DNA of 64,000 bases. It comes from Poindextera sp963719975. GTDB taxonomy: Bacteria > Pseudomonadota > Alphaproteobacteria > Caulobacterales > Caulobacteraceae. The notes beneath the pieces were generated by a model. That model was not told the origin of the DNA, did not search any database, and saw nothing but the letters and a program-made list of their open reading frames with translations. The stretch spans positions 384,078 through 448,077 of the forward strand of contig CAVRED010000009.1 of NCBI GenBank assembly GCA_963719975.1, given 5' to 3'. This document shows, piece by piece, positions 55,658 through 63,798 of the stretch (the first letter of the stretch is position 1; every line of letters starts with the position of its first letter). The position numbers were made by a program, and so were the translations under genes.

Positions 55658-55828
55658 GATCCTCCCCCGTTGGGGGAGGGGGACCATGCGAAGCATGGTG
55701 GAGGGGGCCAGCCGCTCGCGCGGCCGGCGTGCAGGCACGACCTAGTTCTCTCCGGAAACGGGCGCGGCCGGCATCGCTCCCCCTCCACCACCCTTCGGGC
55801 GGTCCCCCTCCCCCTACGGGGGAGGATC
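55658..55828. repeat. intergenic inverted repeat between convergent genes
   Basis: GATCCTCCCCC-gtt-GGGGGAGG at the left is mirrored by CCTCCCCCTACGGGGGAGGATC at the right, with GGTGGAGGGGG near 55698 pairing with CCCCCTCCACC near 55780. It fills the space between the MFS and beta-lactamase-like genes. Its layout matches the elements at 13036-13222 and 63799-63931. Confidence 0.8.
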
Positions 55829-55841
55829 TGGGGCGGCGGCG

Positions 55842-57119
55842 CTAGGCGTAGGACTCCGTCATCGCCGAGTAGACCAGGGTCCTCAGGTCGCGACGCAGGG
55901 TGAGGCGGGCGTCGGTGCCCATCACCTGGGTCATGAACACGACCGCGAGGTCCTCCTTCGGGTCGATCCAGAAGGCGGTCGAGGCCGCGCCGCCCCAATG
56001 GAACTCGCCCACCGTCCCCGGCAGCTTGGTCTTGGCGACGTCGATGTTGACCCCGCAGCCGATCGAGAAGCCGACGCCGTCGTAGCCGCTCTCCGAGAAC
56101 GCGCCCGGAGGGGCCATCTCGGCCAGGCCCTTGTTGTCGGGCAGGTGGTTGAGGCTGAACAGCGCCACCGTCTTCGGCGACAGGATCTGGACCCCGTCGA
56201 GGGTCCCGCCGCCCAGCATCATGCGGCAGAAGCGCATGTAGTCGTGGGTGGTGGAGACGAGGCCGCCGCCGCCGGACTCAAGACTGGGCGGTTTGGCGTA
56301 GGTGCTCTTGCCGGCGTCGTCCTGCAGCTTCAGGCCGCGGCCGCCGCCCTCCTTCGGCTGGTAGCAGCTGGCGAAGCGGTCGGTCTTCTCCGGCGGCACC
56401 CAGAAGGCGGTGTCGTTCATGCCAAGGGGCTCGAACAGCCGCGTACGCAGGAACTCGCCGAAGCTCATGCCCGAGAGCTTCTCGACCAGGTAGCCCATGA
56501 CGTCGATCGCGACCGAGTAGTTCCAGCGCGTTCCCGGCGAGAACTCGAGCGGGATCTGAGCGAGCTGTTCGATCATGCCCTCAAGGCCGCCCGGGGTGTC
56601 GAAGGCGTTGACCTTCATCTTGCGGTAGGCGGCGTCCACCGCGGTGCGCATCATGAAGCCGTAGGTCAGGCCCGAGGTATGGGTGACCAGGTCGACCACC
56701 TTCATGTGCCGCTCGGGGCGGCTGGTGATGAACTGGGGCGGTTGGTCGGCGAGCAGCGTCGGCATGCCGCTCTGGTAGACGCCGAGGTTCCTGAACGATG
56801 GGATGTGGGTGAAGACGGCGTCGTCGAGGCCGAGCTTGCCCTCTTCCACCAGCATCATGAGCGCGACCGAGGTGATCGGCTTGCTCATCGAATAGATGCG
56901 GAAGAGCGCGTCTTCGCGCATGTCCTTGCCGCGCTCGAGGTCCATCGAGCCGGCCATGCCGGTGTGGACGAGCTCGCCGCGGCGATACACCTGGGTGATG
57001 AGACCCGGCAGGAACCCGCCGTCGACATAGCGCTCGGCCATGACCCGATCGAGCACCTTGAGGCGGGCTTCCGACATCCCCACCAATTCCGGCCGCAACC
57101 GGCCCTGGCTTCCGTCCAT
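55842..57119 (-). CDS. serine beta-lactamase-like hydrolase (class C / esterase type)
   Basis: A 425-residue penicillin-binding-protein-fold hydrolase without a signal peptide. The nucleophile motif is SMSK (S-x2-K) in LFRIYSMSKPITSVALMMLV; the Tyr motif is RWNYSVAIDVMGYLVEKLSG; the third element is FHWGGAASTAFWIDPKEDLA. Many such cytosolic enzymes are esterases or lipid hydrolases rather than antibiotic resistance enzymes. The ATG at 57119 has GGAG upstream. It is divergent from the MaoC pair and may act on the same acyl-thioester or ester pathway; that link is only positional. Confidence 0.88.
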   Translation of the reverse strand: MDGSQGRLRPELVGMSEARLKVLDRVMAERYVDGGFLPGLITQVYRRGELVHTGMAGSMDLERGKDMREDALFRIYSMSKPITSVALMMLVEEGKLGLDDAVFTHIPSFRNLGVYQSGMPTLLADQPPQFITSRPERHMKVVDLVTHTSGLTYGFMMRTAVDAAYRKMKVNAFDTPGGLEGMIEQLAQIPLEFSPGTRWNYSVAIDVMGYLVEKLSGMSFGEFLRTRLFEPLGMNDTAFWVPPEKTDRFASCYQPKEGGGRGLKLQDDAGKSTYAKPPSLESGGGGLVSTTHDYMRFCRMMLGGGTLDGVQILSPKTVALFSLNHLPDNKGLAEMAPPGAFSESGYDGVGFSIGCGVNIDVAKTKLPGTVGEFHWGGAASTAFWIDPKEDLAVVFMTQVMGTDARLTLRRDLRTLVYSAMTESYA

Positions 57120-57291
57120 CTTGCACTCTCCTCGCCTAGCGTGTGCTTTGAAGAAAGCTCCTAGCAGACAAGGGGCCGGCGAACGAGACTTACCCCGCGT
57201 CAGGCCCGAACCCGGTTGACGGCGGCGTCGCAACCTTGCTCAAGTTGACCCGGCTCCCGGCGGGGGCCCGATAATTTCAAGAGGAAGCGCC

Positions 57292-57798
57292 ATGGCCGTG
57301 AAGTCATTTCCCATCGAAGCCAGCCACATTCTGATGTTCGCCCGCTCGATCGGGGACGAGAACCCGGTCTACGCCGACGCCGATGCTGCGAAGAAGACCG
57401 AGGCCGGCGGCATCATCGCCCCGCCCACTTTCGCCCAGGCGAGCGCGCAGTTCGATCCTGACTATTTCCTCCGGCCCAAGGTCGGCCAGCCGTGGTTCGG
57501 CTCGGGCAAGAACCCGACCGGCGCCGCGCCGCGCGGCGGCGGCGGAGGTGGTGGCGGCGGAGGGGGCGGCGGCGGCCTGCACGCCGAGCAGCACTTCGAA
57601 TACCACCGGCACCTTCGGCCCGGCGACGTCCTGACCGCGACCACCCAGCCCGGCAAGACCTGGGAGCGCGAGAGCCAGCGCGCCGGAAAGCTGGTGTTTT
57701 CCGAGAGCGTCACCGAGTACCGCGACCAGAAGGGCGAACTGGTCATCACCGCCAGGGGCGTCGGCGTCCGCACCGAACGCCCCGTCGCCGCGCGCTAA
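57292..57798 (+). CDS. MaoC-like dehydratase, N-terminal type, with a poly-glycine insert
   Basis: A 168-residue hot-dog protein of the FAS1-dehydratase-N/HadA type: HILMFARSIGDENPVYADAD, AGGIIAPPTFAQASAQFDPD, then FEYHRHLRPGDVLTATTQPG. Between the two halves is a run of 14 Gly residues (near 57537-57576). This group lacks the catalytic Asp/His and works as a dimer with a catalytic MaoC partner, here the gene 11 bases downstream. Together they probably hydrate or dehydrate an enoyl-CoA. AGAGGAAG precedes the ATG. Confidence 0.87.
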   Translation: MAVKSFPIEASHILMFARSIGDENPVYADADAAKKTEAGGIIAPPTFAQASAQFDPDYFLRPKVGQPWFGSGKNPTGAAPRGGGGGGGGGGGGGGLHAEQHFEYHRHLRPGDVLTATTQPGKTWERESQRAGKLVFSESVTEYRDQKGELVITARGVGVRTERPVAAR

Positions 57799-57809
57799 GG
57801 AGAAATGAA

Positions 57810-58233
57810 ATGGCCCTCAGCGCATCGAAGCTGAAAGTGGGCGACACCCACACCGCGCGCCTGGTCGAAGACCTCAAGCGCACCCAGATCGTCCAGTATG
57901 CGGGCGCATCGGGCGATTATAACCCGCTGCACACCGACGAGATCTTCACCACCAAGGTCGCCGGCTATCCGTCGGTGTTCGCCCACGGCATGCTGACCAT
58001 GGGCATGACCGGTAAGATGCTGACCGACTACGTCGGCGACGGGCGGCTGACCAAGTACGGCGTCCGCTTCACCAACCAGGTTTGGCCGGGCGATACGCTC
58101 GAACTCCACCGCGACGGTGAAGGAGATCAAGGACGAGGACGGCCAGAAGATCGTCGTACTCGACGTTTCGACCACGAACCAGGACGGGGTCCCGGTGGTG
58201 ACCGGCTACGCCGAGGCGCGGATCGACGCTTAA
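57810..58233 (+). CDS. MaoC-family (R)-specific enoyl hydratase, one frameshift
   Basis: About 140 residues. The catalytic Asp and His are in QYAGASGDYNPLHTDEIFTT (D-x4-H hydratase 2 motif), followed by VFAHGMLTMGMTGKMLTDYV and RFTNQVWPGDTLEL. One extra base near 58106 breaks the frame; removing it restores ATVKEIKDEDGQKIVVLDVS and a stop after GYAEARIDA. The 424-base span is 3n+1. It forms a HadA/HadB-like pair with the preceding gene. Confidence 0.9.
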
Positions 58234-58254
58234 GGCCAGGAGGCGGCGGCGGCC

Positions 58255-58956
58255 GTGACCCGGACCATCACGGCCGCCGACATCGACTTCAGCGAGCGGG
58301 CCAGCACGCTCGTCTATTCCGATACGCTGCGGTTCGTCCTGCCGGTGCCCAAGCTCGCCGGCGGCGGCGAGCCGCTGGTCGCGCCGCCGGGCGAGAAAGC
58401 GGCTGAGTCGTTCGTCGACCACAAGGGGCGGCCGATCAAGGGCCGCGGAGTCGTCTTCTACAATCCGGATGACGAGTGCTGGCAGGCGGCGCCTGGCGAC
58501 GGGACGGCTGTGATCATCGTCAGCCCCATCGACGCGGCGCAAGGCGCCGAACTGGCCCAGAAGGTGAAGACCCTGAGCCCGGATCCGGAGGCGCTGACCC
58601 TCGAGCAGATCAAGTCCGTCATCCGCTTCGCCGGCCAGCTCGGGATCGGGGCCGCCTACAACTCCACGCGCGCCTTCGTGGCCGAACGGATGACCCCGTC
58701 CGATCCGAAGGCGCCCGCCGGTTTCGGGTTGCATTGGCGCAAGGCGGGCGACACCTGCCGGGCCGTCTTCGTGTCCGGCGCCGGCCGCTACCGCGGCCCC
58801 GCCGCAACGCCGCAAACGTTCCGCAACGGAGCGGTCATGCTGAAGCAGGGCGAGAGCGTCCGGCTCGTGCAGACGCGCTCGTTCGAGGCCACCTACCGCC
58901 TCCCCGACGGCAAGCCCGCCCACGTCCGCGACCTGAAAGCGCAGGACCCCAAGTGA
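58255..58956 (+). CDS. conserved hypothetical protein after the MaoC pair
   Basis: A 233-residue soluble protein starting at a GTG with a strong AGGAGG 9 bases upstream. It begins ITAADIDFSERASTLVYSDT; the middle has GRGVVFYNPDDECWQAAPGD; the end is beta-rich (VRLVQTRSFEATYRLPDGKP). It lies 21 bases after the MaoC gene and is probably co-transcribed with it. I do not recognise a family. Confidence 0.7.
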   Translation: MTRTITAADIDFSERASTLVYSDTLRFVLPVPKLAGGGEPLVAPPGEKAAESFVDHKGRPIKGRGVVFYNPDDECWQAAPGDGTAVIIVSPIDAAQGAELAQKVKTLSPDPEALTLEQIKSVIRFAGQLGIGAAYNSTRAFVAERMTPSDPKAPAGFGLHWRKAGDTCRAVFVSGAGRYRGPAATPQTFRNGAVMLKQGESVRLVQTRSFEATYRLPDGKPAHVRDLKAQDPK

Positions 58957-58961
58957 ACCGT

Positions 58962-59056
58962 CATCGCCCGACGTGTTCGGGCCACCCATGAACACCGTCG
59001 AACGTGAGTGTTCATGGGTCCCCCGCATTCCGCTGCGCCACAGCGGGGGATGACGA
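58962..59056. repeat. intergenic inverted repeats upstream of rpmI
   Basis: ACCCATGAACAC (58984-58995) and GTGTTCATGGGT (59008-59019) are a perfect 12-base inverted repeat. CCCCCGC (59020-59026) pairs with GCGGGGG (59043-59049). CATCGCCCGA at the left and GATGACGATG at the right frame the element. It is a second repeat type, unlike the CT-rich family elsewhere in the window. It could end transcription of the MaoC unit before rpmI. Confidence 0.7.
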
Positions 59057-59075
59057 TGAAGAGTTGCGGCGGCGG

Positions 59076-59231
59076 TTGACAACGGCTGGGGCGCCCCGCC
59101 GCCGTTGCTTTTGGCGGGGGTTTGCCGTATGCACGCCGGCTTCCAAGAAGAGCCGCCTGGCCCATGGCATGCCATGGCGGTTCCAACTGACCACCTCAAG
59201 AGGACGGGGCTTCAAAGCGCCCCGCAGGAAA
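59076..59231 (+). promoter_or_regulatory. rpmI leader with candidate promoter and hairpins
   Basis: TTGACA at 59076-59081 is a good -35; no clear -10 follows. In the leader, CCATGGCATGCCATGG (59162-59177) is a perfect palindrome. CGGGGC (59205-59210) and GCCCCG (59219-59224) form a hairpin ending directly before the rpmI ribosome site. Ribosomal protein L20 is known to bind the leader of rpmI-rplT transcripts in other bacteria; these stems are candidates for such control. I see no Phe-rich leader peptide. Confidence 0.45.
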
Positions 59232-59438
59232 ATGCCGAAACTGAAGACGAAGTCGGGCGCGAAGAAGCGCTTCACGATCACCGCAACGGGCAAGGTCAAG
59301 GCGGGCGTCGCTGGAAAGCGCCACCGGCTGATGAGCCACGACGCCAAGTACATCCGGCAAAATCGCGGCACCAAGGTGCTGAACGACGCGGACGCCAAGA
59401 CGGTGAAGTCCGCCTACATGCCGTACGGCAAGGGGTGA
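59232..59438 (+). CDS. rpmI: 50S ribosomal protein L35
   Basis: A 68-residue basic ribosomal protein: PKLKTKSGAKKRFTITATGK, KAGVAGKRHRLMSHDAKYIR, ending KTVKSAYMPYGKG. The ATG at 59232 gives the standard start MPKLKTKSGAKKRF; the longer open frame upstream is not coding. It precedes rplT by 4 bases. The leader hairpin upstream suggests control of its translation. Confidence 0.97.
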   Translation: MPKLKTKSGAKKRFTITATGKVKAGVAGKRHRLMSHDAKYIRQNRGTKVLNDADAKTVKSAYMPYGKG

Positions 59439-59442
59439 TCCG

Positions 59443-59799
59443 ATGGCCCGCGTCAAACGGGGGGTCGCCTCCCACGCCAAGCACAAGAAGGTTCTGAAGC
59501 AGGCCAAGGGTTTCTATGGCCGGAGCGGCACCACGATCCGCGCCGCCAAGGCCGCCGTCGATCGCGCCGGGCAATACGCCTACCGCGACCGCAGGAACAA
59601 GAAGCGCTCGTTCCGGGCGCTGTGGATCCAGCGCATCAACGCCGCTGCGCGGGCGGAAGGCTTGACCTACGCCCGATTTATGCACGGCCTTGAGCTGGCG
59701 GGCGTCGTCATCGACCGCAAGGTTCTCGCCGATGTGGCGGGCGCCGATCCCGCCGGGTTCAAGGCCATCGCCGACAAGGTTCGCGCCGCGCTGGCCTGA
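59443..59799 (+). CDS. rplT: 50S ribosomal protein L20
   Basis: A 118-residue ribosomal protein needed early in 50S assembly: ARVKRGVASHAKHKKVLKQA, GRSGTTIRAAKAAVDRAGQY, AYRDRRNKKRSFRALWIQRI, and VIDRKVLADVAGADPAGFKA. It is known as the translational repressor of its own operon in other bacteria. It lies between rpmI and pheS, with 93 bases before pheS. Confidence 0.97.
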   Translation: MARVKRGVASHAKHKKVLKQAKGFYGRSGTTIRAAKAAVDRAGQYAYRDRRNKKRSFRALWIQRINAAARAEGLTYARFMHGLELAGVVIDRKVLADVAGADPAGFKAIADKVRAALA

Positions 59800-59892
59800 C
59801 GTTCTTCCGGATCGATCCGGGTTTCGAAGGCGGCCCTCGCGAGCCGGGGACCCTTCGCGCCTGCACGCAATCCGGATAGAGCACAGCCAGCC

Positions 59893-61008
59893 ATGACCGA
59901 CCTTCCCGCCCTCGAAGCCGATCTCATCAAGGAGATCGCCGCCGCCGCCGACCCGGCCGCGCTCGAAGCCGTGCGCGTGGCCGCGCTCGGCAAGACCGGC
60001 GCCGTCTCCAATCTGCTGAAGACCCTGGGCGCGATGAGCCCCGACGAGCGGCGCGTGCAGGGCCCGCTGATCAACGGCCTGCGCGACCGGATCACCGCCG
60101 CCATCGCCGAGCGAAAGGCGGGGCTGGACTCAGCCGCCCTCGACCAGCGCCTCGCGGCCGAGCGCGTCGACCTCACCCTCCCCTCGCCGCCCCGGCGCAA
60201 AGGCTCAGTGCACCCGACCATGCAGGTGATGGACGAGATCGTCGCCATCTTCGCCGAGATGGGCTTTGCCGTCGCCGAGGGACCGGACATCGAGGACGAC
60301 TTCCACAACTTCACCGGCCTCAACTTCCCGCCCAAGCACCCGGCGCGGGAAATCCACGACACCTTCTTCCTGGCCGAGGACGGCCTCGGCGAGCGCAAGG
60401 TGCTGCGCACGCACACCAGCCCGATTCAGATCCGGGTGATGCAGCGCGCCAACGCGCCGGTCGAGGCGCCGCAGTTCGCCCACGGCCAGGAGCCGCCGAT
60501 CCGCATCATCGGACCCGGCCGCACCTATCGCCGCGACTCTGACCGCACCCACACGCCGATGTTCCACCAGGCCGAGGGGCTGGTCATCGACCGCGCCATC
60601 CACCTCGGGCACCTGAAGTGGACGCTGGACGCCTTCGTGCGCCGCTTCTTCGAGCGCGACGACGTCGTGACGCGCTTTCGCCCGCACTTCTTCCCCTTCA
60701 CCGAGCCCTCGGCGGAGATGGACGTGCAGTGCGACCGCTCGGCCGGCGTCGTGAAGATCGGCGAGGGAACCGACTGGCTGGAGATCCTCGGCGGCGGGAT
60801 GGTGCACCCGAACATCCTGCGCACCGTCGGGCTCGATCCCGACGAGTGGCAGGGCTTCGCCTTCGGCCTCGGCGTCGACCGGCTGGGGGTGCTCAAGTAC
60901 GGCATGCCGGACCTGCGCGACATGTTCTCGGCCGACGTCCGCTGGCTTGGCCACTACGGCTTCTCGGCCTTCTCCGCCCCCAGCCTCGCGACGGGGCTCA
61001 GCCGATGA
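59893..61008 (+). CDS. pheS: phenylalanyl-tRNA synthetase alpha subunit
   Basis: A 371-residue class II synthetase subunit. The N-terminal coiled coil is followed by HPTMQVMDEIVAIFAEMGFA, motif 2-type sequence LRTHTSPIQIRVMQR with RIIGPGRTYRRDSDRTHTPM, FHQAEGLVIDRAIHLGHLKW, and motif 3 GFAFGLGVDRLGVLKYGMPD. It catalyses Phe activation and transfer as an alpha2-beta2 enzyme with PheT. Its TGA overlaps the ATG of the ASCH gene, which in turn overlaps pheT. Confidence 0.97.
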   Translation: MTDLPALEADLIKEIAAAADPAALEAVRVAALGKTGAVSNLLKTLGAMSPDERRVQGPLINGLRDRITAAIAERKAGLDSAALDQRLAAERVDLTLPSPPRRKGSVHPTMQVMDEIVAIFAEMGFAVAEGPDIEDDFHNFTGLNFPPKHPAREIHDTFFLAEDGLGERKVLRTHTSPIQIRVMQRANAPVEAPQFAHGQEPPIRIIGPGRTYRRDSDRTHTPMFHQAEGLVIDRAIHLGHLKWTLDAFVRRFFERDDVVTRFRPHFFPFTEPSAEMDVQCDRSAGVVKIGEGTDWLEILGGGMVHPNILRTVGLDPDEWQGFAFGLGVDRLGVLKYGMPDLRDMFSADVRWLGHYGFSAFSAPSLATGLSR

Positions 61009-61409
61009 GCGCGCCGGCACGCTGGACCACCCTCGAGTCATTCGCCTTCGGCAACTCGCCGGCGATGGCCGACGCGCTAGGCGCGCTCGTCATCGCCGGG
61101 ACCAAGACCACGACCTGCTGGGCTGAGGTCGACGGCGAGATCACTCAAGCGGGCAAGCAGATGGTCATGCTCGACGGGCGCGGCCGGCCGTGGGCCGTGA
61201 TTGAGACGCTGGAGGTGACTCGCCGACGCTTCGACGAGGTCGACGCCGCCTTCGCCCGCGATGAGGGCGAAGGCGATCGCACGCTCGCCGACTGGCGTGA
61301 TGGCCACCGCCGCTATTTCTCCAAGCATGGCCAGTTCGCGCCGGACATGTGGCTCTACTGCGAGCGGTTCCGCCTGGTCGCGGTGCTGGACCGGGAGGCG
61401 GTGCGATGA
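61005..61409 (+). CDS. ASCH-domain protein between pheS and pheT
   Basis: A 134-residue ASCH protein. The family signature region is GALVIAGTKTTTCWAEVDGE (G-x-K-x2-T), with VMLDGRGRPWAVIETLEVTR and the helix FDEVDAAFARDEGEGDRTLA. ASCH domains share a PUA-like fold and bind nucleic acids or nucleosides. Known members include YqfB, an N4-acetylcytidine amidohydrolase, and a ribonuclease from Zymomonas. Both ends overlap neighbours by four bases (ATGA with pheS and with pheT), so it is made together with the synthetase subunits. A role in tRNA metabolism is suggested by position only. Confidence 0.88.
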   Translation: MSAPARWTTLESFAFGNSPAMADALGALVIAGTKTTTCWAEVDGEITQAGKQMVMLDGRGRPWAVIETLEVTRRRFDEVDAAFARDEGEGDRTLADWRDGHRRYFSKHGQFAPDMWLYCERFRLVAVLDREAVR

Positions 61410-63796
61410 AGTTCACGCTTTCCTGGCTGAAGGAGCACCTCGAGACCTCGGCGAGCGTCGCGGAGATCGCCGAGGCCATGACCATGGCCGGCCTCGAGGT
61501 CGAGCACGTCGACGATCCGCACCAGCGGTTCGCCGCCTTCTCCGTCGCCCGCATCGCCGAGGCCGTCCAGCATCCGAACGCCGATCGCCTGCGCGTCTGC
61601 CAGGTCGAGACCAAGGATGGAATGAAGGAGATCGTCTGCGGCGCGCCGAACGCGCGGGCGGGCCTGCTCACCGTCTACGCCCCGATCGGGACCTACATTC
61701 CGGGCTCCGGCATCACGCTCGAGCCCCGGCCCGTCCGCGGCGTGGTCTCGAACGGCATGCTCTGCTCGGCCGCCGAGCTGGAGACCGCCGAGGAGTCGGA
61801 CGGGATCATCGAGCTCGCGGGCGCGCCCAAGGTCGGATCGAGCGCCGCCGATGCGCTGGGGCTCGAGGCGGTGATCGACTTCGAGGTCACGCCGAACCGG
61901 CCGGACTGGCTGGGGGTCGCCGGCATCGCCCGCGACCTCGCCGCCGCTGGCCTGGGCAAGCTCAAGGACCTGTCGGTGAGGCCGGTGAAGGGCGCCTTCC
62001 CCTGCCCGATCGAGATCCGGCTGGACGGCTCGGACGCCTGCCCGGCGTTCGCGGGGCGCCTGATCCGCGGGGTGAAGAACGGGCCGTCGCCCGCGTGGCT
62101 TGCGGCGAAGCTGCGCGCAATCGGGCTTCGCCCGATCTCGGCGCTGGTCGATATCACGAACCTCCTGACCTACGACCGCGCGCGGCCGCTGCACGTCTAC
62201 GATGCGGCCAAGCTAAGCGGCGGCTTCATCGAGGCGCGCCTCGGCCGCGCCGGCGAGAAGGTGCTGGCCCTCGACGGGGAAACCTACGCGGTCACGCCGG
62301 AGTATTGCGTCATCGCCGACGGCTCCGGGGCGATCGGGCTCGGCGGGGTGATGGGCGGCCTGACGACCGGCTGCTCGGCGACCACGAGCGAGGTCTTCAT
62401 CGAAAGCGCCTGGTTCGACCCGATCCGCACGGCCCAGACCGGCCGCGCCACCGGCATCCTGTCCGACGCCCAGTACCGCTTCGCCCGCGGGGTCGATCCG
62501 GGGTTCCTGGTCCCCGGCATCGAGCTTGCGACCCAGCTCGTGCTCGACCTCTGCGGCGGCGAGCCCTCCGACGTCCTCCTCGCCGGCCATCTGCCCGAGC
62601 CGGTCGCCGCCGTCGACTTCGACCCGGCCTATGTCGCCAAGCTCGGCGGTCTCGACATACCGGCGGAAAGAAGTCTGGAAATTCTTAGCGCCCTCGGTTT
62701 CGAGACCAGCGGCAAGGGCAAGACCTACGTGGTCCAGCCGCCGAGCTGGCGACGGGACGTCGAGGGCAAGGCCGACCTGGTCGAGGAGGTCACGCGCATC
62801 TTCGGCTACGACAAACTGCCGGCCGCGGCGCTGCCCGAGCTCGAGGCCCGCTCGGGCGGGGTGCTGAGCCAGCGCCAAGCCCGCGCGGCGATCGCGCGCC
62901 GCGTCCTGGCGAGCCTGGGCTATGCCGAGGCGATCACCTGGTCGTTCATGCGCCGGGAGCACGCCGAGCGCTTCGGCGGCGGCCGGGCGGAACTCGTGCT
63001 CGAAAACCCGATCGGCGCCGACCTCGACTGCATGCGGCCCTCGATCCTGCCGAACCTGATCGAGGCGGCGACGCGCAACGCCAACCGCGGCTTCGCCGAC
63101 GTCGCCCTGTTCGAGATCGGCCCTGTGTTCTCGGGCGACCGGCCGCAGGACCAGCGAACGGCGATCGCGGGCGTTGTCGCGCCGCATGCGCCGCGGCGCT
63201 GGGACGGCGGCGGCGCGGACGAGCTGTTCGCGCTCAAGGGCGATGTCATGGCGTTGCTCGCCGAGCTCGGCGCGCCGGTCGGCTCGCTGCAGATCGCCCA
63301 AGGGTCGGCAGCCAGCTGGTGGCACCCCGGGCGTTCGGCGAGGCTGCAGCTTGGCCCCAAGGCGGTGCTCGCCGAGTTTGGCGCGCTGCATCCAGGCGCG
63401 CTTGCGGCGCTGGACGCCGAGGGGCCGATGCTGGGCTTCGAGATCTGGCTGGAGGCGATGCCGGAAGCGAAGAAGAAGGCGGCGAAGACCAAGCCGGCGC
63501 TCGAGCTCTCGCCGTTGATGCCGCTCCGCCGCGACTTCGCGTTCGTGGTCGATTCGAGCGTCGCCGCCGCCGACCTCGTCCGCGCCGTTCAGGGCGCCGA
63601 CAAGGCGCTGATCGCCGGCGTCTGGGTCTTCGACCTCTACGAGGGGCCGGGCGTGCCAGAGGGCGGCAAATCCCTGGCCGTCGAGGTGACCCTCCAACCC
63701 ACGGAGCACACGCTGACGGACGCCGAAATCGAAGCGGTGTCTGCGCGGATCGTGGCGGCGGCGCAGAAGGCGGTGGGGGCGAAGCTGCGCTCCTAG
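61406..63796 (+). CDS. pheT: phenylalanyl-tRNA synthetase beta subunit
   Basis: A 796-residue subunit. It starts MKFTLSWLKEHLETSASVAE; the tRNA-binding OB domain has VQHPNADRLRVCQVETKDGM and IVCGAPNARAGL; the B3/B4 editing domain has DFEVTPNRPDWLGVAGIARD and ALVDITNLLTYDRARPLHVY; the B5 and catalytic-like domains follow (YVVQPPSWRRDVEGKADLVE), and the C-terminal anticodon-binding FDX-ACB domain begins LSPLMPLRRDFAFVVDSSV. The ATG at 61406 overlaps the ASCH stop. It is the last gene of the operon; an inverted repeat follows. Confidence 0.97.
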   Translation: MKFTLSWLKEHLETSASVAEIAEAMTMAGLEVEHVDDPHQRFAAFSVARIAEAVQHPNADRLRVCQVETKDGMKEIVCGAPNARAGLLTVYAPIGTYIPGSGITLEPRPVRGVVSNGMLCSAAELETAEESDGIIELAGAPKVGSSAADALGLEAVIDFEVTPNRPDWLGVAGIARDLAAAGLGKLKDLSVRPVKGAFPCPIEIRLDGSDACPAFAGRLIRGVKNGPSPAWLAAKLRAIGLRPISALVDITNLLTYDRARPLHVYDAAKLSGGFIEARLGRAGEKVLALDGETYAVTPEYCVIADGSGAIGLGGVMGGLTTGCSATTSEVFIESAWFDPIRTAQTGRATGILSDAQYRFARGVDPGFLVPGIELATQLVLDLCGGEPSDVLLAGHLPEPVAAVDFDPAYVAKLGGLDIPAERSLEILSALGFETSGKGKTYVVQPPSWRRDVEGKADLVEEVTRIFGYDKLPAAALPELEARSGGVLSQRQARAAIARRVLASLGYAEAITWSFMRREHAERFGGGRAELVLENPIGADLDCMRPSILPNLIEAATRNANRGFADVALFEIGPVFSGDRPQDQRTAIAGVVAPHAPRRWDGGGADELFALKGDVMALLAELGAPVGSLQIAQGSAASWWHPGRSARLQLGPKAVLAEFGALHPGALAALDAEGPMLGFEIWLEAMPEAKKKAAKTKPALELSPLMPLRRDFAFVVDSSVAAADLVRAVQGADKALIAGVWVFDLYEGPGVPEGGKSLAVEVTLQPTEHTLTDAEIEAVSARIVAAAQKAVGAKLRS

Positions 63797-63798
63797 AA

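Noticed and set aside
55842..57119. An antibiotic-resistance beta-lactamase.
   Set aside because: It lacks a signal peptide and sits beside acyl-CoA enzymes; the fold is shared with many esterases.
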